Source of the DNA: Berberis thunbergii | Taxonomy: Eukaryota > Streptophyta > Magnoliopsida > Ranunculales > Berberidaceae | Length of the DNA: 64,000 nucleotides | NCBI GenBank assembly: GCA_003290165.1 | Contig: QNQO01009134.1 | Span: forward strand, 186,001-250,000 | Direction of reading: 5' to 3' | Part shown: positions 11,403-18,898 of the stretch, in pieces | Numbering within the stretch: position 1 is the first letter of the stretch | Layout of the letters: the number at the start of each line of letters is the position of its first letter | Notes under the pieces: model-generated | Database searches by the model: none | What the model was told of the DNA's origin: nothing | Seen by the model: the letters and a program-made list of their open reading frames with translations, nothing else | Translations under genes and position numbers: made by a program

Positions 11403-11603
11403 GAACCTTCCACAATCCTCCATCAAAGGAGTATTCTCTATGCTTCTAGAAAGTTCCCACCTCCAAAGGAACTAGAAATTACAAGGAGGCTTCTAGAAAA
11501 TGCTACATAAATATTTACAAGGGTGTTCTAGACTTATCCATGCTAGAACACTCTAGATAAAGCTATGATAGAATGTCCAAGAGCACTCTAGAACCTTCCG
11601 GAG
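11403..11603 (-). promoter_or_regulatory. Heat-shock-element-like cluster in U3
   Basis: Upstream of the LTR TATA box are alternating GAA/TTC modules. TTCtaGAAagTTC at 11444-11456 is a perfect three-unit heat-shock element. GAAccTTCcgGAG at 11591-11603 is three-unit with one mismatch. Two-unit sites are GAAccTTC at 11403-11410 and TTCtaGAA at 11491-11498. The 5' LTR carries the same set, for example 15634-15646. Plant heat-shock factors bind nGAAnnTTCn arrays, and the copia element ONSEN is heat-activated through such sites. Heat response here is inferred, not shown. Confidence 0.6.
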
Positions 11604-11670
11604 GTATCTAGAGAAAGCTATGCTAGATGGCTCGTGACATTCTCCCCCACTCAAGTCCTTGACGACCTCG

Positions 11671-14600
11671 TCAAGACTGTGCCTCGAACTCCGCAATCTT
11701 GTCCTGGAATTGCCATAGGTCACCCTCTTTCTCCCATGAGGCCTCACTATTCGGTAGTCCCTTCCATCGAATGAGATACTCATTATAGCTTGGCACACCC
11801 CTTCGTCGGATGAGCCTCTTTGCCTCGATGCTCTCGATATCTCGATCAAAGGAAGTCACGACCGCGGTTGGTGCCCGATGTGACTCGCCCCTCGTTGGAT
11901 CTTCTTTATCACCATGGTAGGGTTTGAGCATGCTCACATGGAACACCGGATGAATCTTGAGTTTGGGCGGCAACTCAAGCTTATAAGAAACTCTCCCGAC
12001 CTTCCGTAGGACGGGAAATGGCCCCTCATACTTCCGCACTAGTCCCTTGTGCACTGAGCGGAAGACCTTGAACTGTTGTGGCAGCAACTTGACCATGACC
12101 ATGTCGCCCACTTGGAACTCGAGAGGGCGTCTATGCTTGTCTGCCCACTTCTTCATCTTTTTAGATGCCTTGTCCAAGTATGCCTTCGTTATATCAAGCT
12201 GCTCATGCCACCCTCGTGCAAGTTTGTACGCAGCGGGGCTGCTACCCGTGTAGCCCGACGCAACGGCTTGTGGAGTCAAGGGCTGCTGGCCCATGACGAT
12301 CTCGAACGGACTTTGTTGCGTTGATTCAGACCGCTGCAAGTTGAATGAGAATTGAGCCACATCCATCAACTTGGCCCAATCCTTCTGGTTGGCACCCACA
12401 AAGTGCCTCAAGTATAGCTCCAACAAGGCATTCACCCTCTCTGTTTGCCCATCGCTTTGCGGGTGAAAGCTTGTTGAGAAGTGTAGACCCGAACCCAAGA
12501 GCTTGAATAACTCCGTCCAGAATTTTGCTGTGAACCTTGGGTCCCGATCACTTATGATGCTCCGAGGCAAGCCCCAATACTTCACCACATGCTGAAAGAA
12601 CAACTTGGCGGCTTGCTCGGCCGTGCAATCGCGTGGGGCAGGTATGAAAGTTCCATACTTGGAAAAGCGATCGACCACCACCATAATAGAGCCATACCCA
12701 TCAGACTTGGGCAAGGCTGATATGAAATCCATTGAGACACTCTCCCATGGCCTTTCTGGAATCGGCAAAGGTTGCAATAGTCCTGCCGGTACACGTTGCT
12801 CTATCTTGTCTTGTTGGCACACAAGACAAGTCTTCACATAGGCCTCTATATCATCCCGCATATGAGGCCAATAGTAGTCTACCTCCAAGAGTGCCAATGT
12901 CCGCTGCATCCCCGGATGGCCAGCCCACATTGAGTCGTGGCACTCCTTCATGATGTCTCGCCTAAGATTATTCCACTTAGGCACATAAATGCGACGACCG
13001 ACGGTGTAGAGCACCCCATTCTCTACCCAAAACCGTCGAGTCTTCCCTTCCTTGGCCATCTCCATGAGTCCCTTGGCCAAGGGGTCTTGAGAAGTCCCCT
13101 CCTTGATCCGATCAAGAAGGTTGCTAGCGGCGCTGCTTGCGCTAGCGAGCATGGCCTTTCGGCTGAGAGCATCAGCAACAACATTAACTTTGCCCGGCTT
13201 GTACTCCATGACATAATCAAACTCTGCTAAGAAATCTTGCCACCGAGCTTGCTTGCGTAGCTCTTCCAACTCTGGCAGTGTCATCCGATAAGGCACCATG
13301 GCTGGAGGCCTAGCCCCTGGCTCCAGCTCGATCATATGACCGACTTCCCTTCTTGGAGGAAGTCTCTTGGGTAGCTCTGGAGGCATGACATCTTTGTACT
13401 CTTTCAAAACTGCAGCTACCTCCTTCGGAACCTCGCTGGGTTGAGGCCCATCTTCGATCAACGTGGCCACAAATGTTGCTTGCCCCTTTTGCACGCCTTT
13501 CTTCACTTGAATGGCTGACAACATCTTGGCCTCTACGATCTCCCGAGTGACAGGGACAGAACATAATTCTCGATCCTTTGCAATAGTCATCGACCCGTCC
13601 CTTTCTAATGTCCATGGCTTCACCGTATCCATGAACTCCATGCCCAGCACCAATGAGAAGTCGTCCATCGTGACGACAGTCAGGTCCACCATCCCATTCC
13701 ATTCACCCAAATGAAGGGAGACGCCTCGTGCTACACCATGGATAGGCACCGGTGCTGTGTTGACGGTCTTCAAGGTGCCTGGCTCCTTGGTGTACTGCAC
13801 GCCCAGCCTTGTTGCCTCCTTTAAGGCAACAAAGTTGTGTGTTGCACCCGTGTCGACGAGTGCCTTTGAAGCCTTGCCATTTACCTTGGCTTCCACAAAC
13901 ATAAGAGCAGATTTCTTCGAACGGGGCAGCATACTTACCTTAGCCACGTTGCTTTGCTCCACCGTAGCCTTGGCGCTGCTTAGCAAGCGCAAAGTCCCCA
14001 TTTGCGCCTCATCCCCCGATGATTCCCCGGACGATCCACTCTTGCCAGCGATCATCGCATTGAGCTTCTGTCGCTGTGGGCACTCCCTAGCCCAGTGCGG
14101 CCCTCCGCACAAGAAGCAGTCGCGGTTTTTCACCTTGCTATCCGAGAAGGACTGCTTGGCTTTGTCCTTCCTCTCGAACTGCTTGCTGCCGCTGCTATTG
14201 CTGCTTCTTTCAGTGGGTTTTGCTCCCCCACCTTTTCCCTTGTTACCGCCGCCACTCATGTTGCCGCCCTTGTGACTTTTCGAATCAGCCTTGTATTCGA
14301 ACAAGGATTCGGCAACTGCGATGGCCTCCGCAAGTGATTGAACATTGCGTCTCTTTAACTCTTGCTCAGCCCATCGTTGTAGTCCATCCATGAAGTAGAT
14401 GAGTTGAGTCTTCTCCGGCATGTCCGAGACTTCAAGCATAAGAGAAGTAAACTGCTTGACATACTCTTTGATCGACCCTGTATGCTTCAATGCACGCAGC
14501 CTCTTCATAGCAACTTCCTCCGCATTCTCCGGATAGAATTGCCGCTTGAAATCCGCCTTGAACTCGTCCCAAGTCTTGAGCGAGCAAAGACCCTTCTTGA

Positions 14601-15222
14601 TATCTGACTCACGCCTTCTCCACCAAAGGATGGCATCATCACCCAAGTACATGGTGACGGTGGTGATCTTGGACTCATCGTCGTCCAAGCGCATAGCGTT
14701 GAAATATTTTTCAACACTCCATAGGAAGTTGTCGAGCTCCCTAGCATCGCGCTTCCCATTGTACCTTGGCGGCTCGGGCACCTTCATCCTTGGCCCCTCT
14801 CGTATAGTAGCACTACCTGCCACAGCCGCCTTGCATAGGTTGACGTCCGATTGCAAGGACTCAACCTGCTCCCGAATGGCTTGGAGCTGCCCCATCAGCG
14901 TGTCCTTTAGCTGGCTCATCTCGTTGCGCATGGCATCCGCAACTTGGTTGACAAGAAGTTGAGTCTCGTCCTTGGCTTCCACAGTGCCAAGCTCAAGGTC
15001 ATGGACGCGGCTATCGAATTGCTCGATATCCATAGTGACGCTAGCCAACGTCCCATTGAAGGACTCAACCTTCTGTTCCATCTCCCCAACGCTGTCTTGG
15101 AGATCACCCACAGTCAGCTCCACCTTGGCCATACGATCCTCAAGCATGCTGGTCCGACTAGTCTTTCTTCCAGTCTCCTCGACCACGGACCCTCCAACAG
15201 CACTCTCTTTGTTTCCCGACAT
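11671..15222 (-). CDS. Chromovirus gag-protease-integrase-chromodomain polyprotein, RT deleted
   Basis: The frame runs 1183 residues from the first ATG (15222); an in-frame stop lies at 15241-15243. Residue numbers count from that ATG. Residues ~24-129 are predicted coiled coil, ~150-314 the retrotransposon gag domain, C369-x2-C372-x3-H376-x4-C381 a zinc knuckle with a short spacer, and 457-460 the protease DTGA. Residues ~610-658 lead toward reverse transcriptase, but after ELEELRKQ (658) the sequence jumps to ARWQDFLAEFD, the extreme end of RNase H. About 450 residues typical of the family are missing without loss of frame (junction 13248/13249). Integrase follows complete: H762/H769/C799/C802 and catalytic D832, D892, E928, an exact D,D-35-E spacing. 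A chromodomain ends the protein (~1128-1179). It should yield particles and integrase but needs RT in trans. Confidence 0.92.
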   Translation of the reverse strand: MSGNKESAVGGSVVEETGRKTSRTSMLEDRMAKVELTVGDLQDSVGEMEQKVESFNGTLASVTMDIEQFDSRVHDLELGTVEAKDETQLLVNQVADAMRNEMSQLKDTLMGQLQAIREQVESLQSDVNLCKAAVAGSATIREGPRMKVPEPPRYNGKRDARELDNFLWSVEKYFNAMRLDDDESKITTVTMYLGDDAILWWRRRESDIKKGLCSLKTWDEFKADFKRQFYPENAEEVAMKRLRALKHTGSIKEYVKQFTSLMLEVSDMPEKTQLIYFMDGLQRWAEQELKRRNVQSLAEAIAVAESLFEYKADSKSHKGGNMSGGGNKGKGGGAKPTERSSNSSGSKQFERKDKAKQSFSDSKVKNRDCFLCGGPHWARECPQRQKLNAMIAGKSGSSGESSGDEAQMGTLRLLSSAKATVEQSNVAKVSMLPRSKKSALMFVEAKVNGKASKALVDTGATHNFVALKEATRLGVQYTKEPGTLKTVNTAPVPIHGVARGVSLHLGEWNGMVDLTVVTMDDFSLVLGMEFMDTVKPWTLERDGSMTIAKDRELCSVPVTREIVEAKMLSAIQVKKGVQKGQATFVATLIEDGPQPSEVPKEVAAVLKEYKDVMPPELPKRLPPRREVGHMIELEPGARPPAMVPYRMTLPELEELRKQARWQDFLAEFDYVMEYKPGKVNVVADALSRKAMLASASSAASNLLDRIKEGTSQDPLAKGLMEMAKEGKTRRFWVENGVLYTVGRRIYVPKWNNLRRDIMKECHDSMWAGHPGMQRTLALLEVDYYWPHMRDDIEAYVKTCLVCQQDKIEQRVPAGLLQPLPIPERPWESVSMDFISALPKSDGYGSIMVVVDRFSKYGTFIPAPRDCTAEQAAKLFFQHVVKYWGLPRSIISDRDPRFTAKFWTELFKLLGSGLHFSTSFHPQSDGQTERVNALLELYLRHFVGANQKDWAKLMDVAQFSFNLQRSESTQQSPFEIVMGQQPLTPQAVASGYTGSSPAAYKLARGWHEQLDITKAYLDKASKKMKKWADKHRRPLEFQVGDMVMVKLLPQQFKVFRSVHKGLVRKYEGPFPVLRKVGRVSYKLELPPKLKIHPVFHVSMLKPYHGDKEDPTRGESHRAPTAVVTSFDRDIESIEAKRLIRRRGVPSYNEYLIRWKGLPNSEASWEKEGDLWQFQDKIAEFEAQS

Positions 15223-15307
15223 GATAAGATTGTTCCGCACCTAATCTTCGTACACACAGTAGCTAGCACAACGCAACTTCAGCAAGACCGCCCCTACGAT
15301 CGTCGCT

Positions 15308-15319
15308 GCTCTGATACCA
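15308..15319 (-). promoter_or_regulatory. Primer binding site (initiator tRNA-Met)
   Basis: TGGTATCAGAGC on the minus strand, two bases inside the 5' LTR. It is complementary to the 3' end of plant initiator tRNA-Met and would prime minus-strand DNA synthesis. Confidence 0.9.
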
Positions 15320-15321
15320 CG

Positions 15322-15829
15322 TGTCACGTGCTGACCTTTTTCCCTTGGCTAACACGCTGCCTACTAGCGTCACACTCCCGTCGGACTAACTAGTCAAGGC
15401 ACTTCGATGCTTGGCTAATGCTAAGTGTTGCTACGAAAGCTTAAGTGAGGAAAATGCTAAGGCACAAGTGTTTAGGCTTTTGAAAGAATGCTTTGTATTG
15501 CTTGAGAGAGTTGTACAAGTGCTTGATAATCTCTACAAATGAATGCCAAGGCCTATTTATAGGCCCTTAAAGTCCTAGAGGCTTCTAGCCTAGAACCTTC
15601 CACAATCCTCCATCAAAGGAGTATTCTCTATGCTTCTAGAAAGTTCCCACCTCCAAAGGAACTAGAAATTACAAGGAGGCTTCTAGAAAATGCTACATAA
15701 ATATTTACAAGGGTGTTCTAGACTTATCCATGCTAGAACACTCTAGATAAAGCTATGATAGAATGTCCAAGAGCACTCTAGAACCTTCCGGAGGTATCTA
15801 GAGAAAGCTATGCTAGATGGCTCGTGACA
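15322..15829 (-). repeat. 5' LTR of chromovirus
   Basis: 508 bp; in the element's orientation it is the promoter-bearing 5' LTR. It has the TATA box at ~15552-15563 and heat-shock-like motifs upstream of it, including TTCTAGAAAGTTC at 15634-15646. It matches the 3' LTR at all but one base. Confidence 0.95.
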
Positions 15830-16820
15830 TGTTGCTAGCTTAATATAAATCAAAGGTCACCTAGCTAGGCTTTCTCAGTGACCAACTACTTTATAAAATA
15901 AAAAAATGACCTATTTTAATAACGGTTAAATTACTTTGCACTAAAATAAGCTCATTAAATTAAAAAATTTGCACTGAAATGGTTACAATTGTTATGTTCA
16001 GTTTTAGAAGAATATGAAACTGACACCTATTTATTGGATTATTTTATCTCTATCAAGAAAGAACGTGTTACACTGATTAGCAGCTAGCCGTGAAGTTTAG
16101 AAGTTGCTTAGAGAAACAATACCGGCTCAAATTGATCTGACAAGCTTTCAGGATCAGCAAACCGAGTGATGGAGATGTCAGTCTATATATGTAAAGTGAA
16201 ACCCTGCTCCAAAGTTGCATATAGAACGAGGATAGCAACGAAATGATTTGTAATTATGTACTTGATCAAATATTTATAGATCTGTTGAATTAGTATAGAA
16301 ATTTCATGGTTGCTTCTTTGGATGAGCTGAACGTGTCTCAAATGTCACTAGTTTTTTCTGCCGTGTATTCTACGACCAAATTAGCATACGTTTGCCCTGT
16401 TTAAAATTATAAGAATGACGTGATTTGTAATGAATTCAAAGTTTCTTCTACAAGAATACTTAATCTGGAAAATGTTGCAACCAGTTCAATTAAGAAATGG
16501 AAATCAGATGGTGAAGTGATAGTATCAACTAATTTATTTATTTTTCTAATTTTTCAGAGAAGGATTTTGTGGTCATTTCAAAATTGAAGTAATTTTTTTT
16601 TTAATTCCTTAACCCCTCCCACCCCATATGTGGTGGCCGACTTGATCCAACCATGTGACTTAGTGATACCATCCGTCACTGCTAAAACACACACCTTTGA
16701 CAAATTGAAGTAATTTGAAAGTCGCAAGGTTGTTTACAAACAAAAGAAACCTAAAATAAGATTACTTAAATTGTGAATAGGTTGTTTGCAGAACCTAGCT
16801 AAAATGTGACCAGTATAACA
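15830..16820 (-). other. Displaced upstream region of DC1 gene 1
   Basis: This stretch aligns with the upstream region of DC1 gene 2 (~30440-31220). Shared words include gaaactgacacctatttattgg / gaaattgatagctatttatagg, agaagttg...agagaaacaatac, attgatctgacaagctt and gcagaacctagctaRa. It was originally contiguous with the bases just upstream of 11131 and was pushed 4.7 kb away by the chromovirus. TATA-like tatatatg lies near 16185. It also contains the SINE at 16597-16701, absent from the paralogous region. Confidence 0.7.
16597..16701 (-). mobile_element. Short SINE with 15-bp target-site duplication
   Basis: A perfect direct repeat aaattgaagtaattt flanks the insert (16582-16596 and 16702-16716). 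On the minus strand the ~105-bp body ends in an A tract after ggggttaaggaatt. It carries a box-B match GATCAAGTC (GWTCRANNC) and an A-box-like TAGCAGTGACGG about 30 bp upstream. Long TSD, poly(A) tail and polymerase III boxes together identify a SINE. The paralogous DC1 unit 2 lacks it, so it inserted after the duplication. Confidence 0.75.
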
Positions 16821-16964
16821 AAATAAATAACAATATAATAATTAAATGAATATAACTAAAACAAGAAGATTGTCTCAACTGTAGACGACATTTTGAGAGA
16901 TGTATACATCTTTCCCTCTACATATTACATTCAAAATATGGAGATGTGCACTTTATCTATTTCA

Positions 16965-17282
16965 TTATTGGATGTGTGGGTCCAAATTAAGCCTAAAGTC
17001 TTCTTCAACTAACCGGCCATTTGGATCAAGTTGTTGAAGATGAGTATTTTCTAACACTCTCATTCTATCACAACTCACAAGTTTCAAAGAAGGTACAACG
17101 AAAGTATACCCTTCAATTTTCTGCATGGACCATGGCTGATATTCCCTTTTATATCTACCTGCGTTCACATAGGCTAAAATTTGTTGTTTGCTCGCTTCAT
17201 AGTCCACCAAGATATTGGCGCGGCTCAACCAAAACAGTACCACTTGGCAACTTAGCACTTGGTGATGAAGGTGATTGTTCAA
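16965..17282 (-). pseudogene. F-box-associated-domain-like fragment
   Basis: A 105-codon open stretch without a usable ATG. Its sequence around VVLFWLSRANILVDYEASKQ and ending ...GYTFVVPSLKLV resembles the C-terminal part of plant F-box/F-box-associated proteins, where a 'calculated value / voyeur' pattern ends in a YVPSLVSL-like motif. The F-box itself is not seen nearby. It is probably a gene fragment. The assignment rests on motif resemblance only. Confidence 0.4.
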
Positions 17283-17741
17283 TTGAACCTGACCAATATC
17301 CTAGTAATTATTTCATCATGCATGCATGTAAGGCCGAACCTTCTATTTGTTATTTCATCATTATAATTTGTCATTCAACACACAAAAGAAATATATATAT
17401 ATGTTATCATTTGTCACACAAGAACTTTTATTATATCAACATTTGGTGATTATTACAGACCATAATGGATTTGCAATCACAAATTGATATTCCAAAATGT
17501 AGAGCAAAGAGAATTTTGGAAAAATTATAAACTGGCCGGCCGTGCAATTGTGGAGACCAACAAAAGAGAGATTATTTCCAATAACAATCTCATTGAGTGC
17601 CCTAAAATTTTCTAGGAAAGTTGGTTTTTAATTTGCAACAAATTAAATTTTTGGTGAACCAAGCAAGCTTTGTAGTCAAACTCTATGCAAAAAGATTATG
17701 TGGTTGTTGGTAATTCATATCAAAATCATCAAGTGTTGACT
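17283..17741. other. Intergenic, nothing recognised
   Basis: AT-rich sequence with a short (at) run near 17392-17402. No gene, repeat border or regulatory element could be supported. Confidence 0.4.
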
Positions 17742-17750
17742 CTATTCGTA

Positions 17751-17903
17751 GAGCTTTGCTACAGAGCGAGGGACGGGTGGTAACCATCCATCCGCCTCGA
17801 GATAAGCACATCAAATTTGTGATGTGCGATGGTGCTTTTCTCGAGACGGATGGGTGGTTACCTCGCTCCCTCCCTCGTTCCCTCCCGACCCCTAGAATTT
17901 TTC
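17751..17903. mobile_element. MULE-type foldback MITE, subfamily A, 9-bp TSD
   Basis: A 153-bp insert starting gagctttgctacagagcgag and ending cctagaatttttc is flanked by ctattcgta at 17742-17750 and 17904-17912. The interior is a long imperfect hairpin: ggtggtaaccatccatccg...cgagataag pairs with ctcgagacggatgggtggttacc. The same element, with its own different 9-bp duplication, is at 49506-49696. Nine-bp duplications point to the Mutator superfamily. Confidence 0.8.
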
Positions 17904-18004
17904 CTATTCGTATGAGATCAAATGGAATCTTTGTTTGTATGACGTTTCATGCTGACACACAACTTCGGTCATCCAAATATCCGCCTTGAGATGTACACTA
18001 CAGG

Positions 18005-18352
18005 GAATTCACAAGTACACGTATACACAACACATAAGCGTGGATGTGAGGTATGCCAGGTCAATGCATACATTAGCAATTAGCACAGGTAAGGCGATCA
18101 CACATTTTGTTGTGGTTATCAGTTTCTTCTGATAATATATTTGTATATGGATTTCTTCAACAATTCCAAGAGTTCAGAAGCACATCACCTTCAGTGTTTG
18201 TTTCAGGACATCTACATTAGCAAATTTTGAGGACAACAAGGCAATAGTCAACAGGCAAAACAAATTACTTTTTTTAGGACAACAAGGCAATAGACAATAG
18301 TCAATAGTCAACAAGGCAATAGTCAATAGTCAACAGGCAAAACAAATTACTT
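18005..18352. repeat. Left edge of DC1 duplication unit 2 plus short direct repeats
   Basis: 18005-18230 aligns with 8900-9120 (see that entry). From 18231 to 18352 the words ggacaacaaggcaatag, tcaatagtcaacaaggcaa and caggcaaaacaaattactt are repeated two or three times just before the LINE target site. No coding potential. Confidence 0.55.
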
Positions 18353-18898
18353 AACTAAAACATAAGGGTTTGTGAATTTTTTTTCTTTGATAGTTATGCA
18401 AAGTAATAAACTGAGGCGATTCTGAAGGGCTTTTTGGGCATTTTCGATTTTTTTATGGATCCTCTGATCTCAGCCCTTCCTTGTTCCTTGGAGAGAATCT
18501 GAACCGTTGCTCCTTGCGTCGCTTTGGGTCAACCTAGCTTCTGCAACCCGTTACGGCTCCGCGCCGGTATCTCGTTGCTCGGGGGCTTCCCCGATCCGGT
18601 TTGGTTTCCATTTCGCCTTGGGGTTTCAGTTTAGGTTTACGATTTGCAGTTTCGTCACGATCTGTTGATCCGATCGGATCCCTTTTCCGATCTGTTACGA
18701 GCTTTCTTCTGTACGAATCCTACACTGTTACGTTTTGGATCGGTCTGTTAGGCCTATCTCGGGCTGTTAGGCCTATCTCGGGCTGTTACATGCCGCTACT
18801 CCAATCCGATTCACGATTTGTCTCAGGTATTATTTAGTTTCTGATTCGTTTCATCCACTGTTTCCATTGGTATTGGTACTCTATTCTTTCTGGATGTG

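Larger units (their letters stand above)
11132..11639 (-). repeat. 3' LTR of chromovirus
   Basis: 508 bp, TG...CA, one mismatch to the 15322-15829 LTR. It lies between the purine tract and the DC1 gene 1 upstream flank. It contains the TATA box and heat-shock-like motifs listed separately and reads toward DC1 gene 1. Confidence 0.95.
11132..15829 (-). mobile_element. Young Ty3/gypsy chromovirus lacking reverse transcriptase
   Basis: The element has two 508-bp LTRs (11132-11639 and 15322-15829), TGTCACG...CGTGACA ends and flanking TGTT (or ATGTT if one terminal A is shared). The minus-strand primer binding site TGGTATCAGAGC (15308-15319) is two bases from the 5' LTR and matches initiator tRNA-Met. 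A purine tract GTGGGGGAGAA (11640-11651) abuts the 3' LTR. One ORF fills the interior. The LTRs differ at one position (aagctg versus acgctg near their outer end), so insertion was recent. The C-terminal chromodomain places it among chromoviruses. Reverse transcriptase and nearly all of RNase H are absent. The element sits in the upstream region of DC1 gene 1. Confidence 0.95.

Noticed and set aside
13757..14275. 172-codon plus-strand frame and similar plus-strand frames at 12-15.4 kb
   Set aside because: Antisense shadows of the chromovirus polyprotein.
15223..15240. Chromovirus polyprotein start at 15240
   Set aside because: The codon there is GTG; the first ATG is 15222, just after an in-frame stop at 15241-15243 and six codons.
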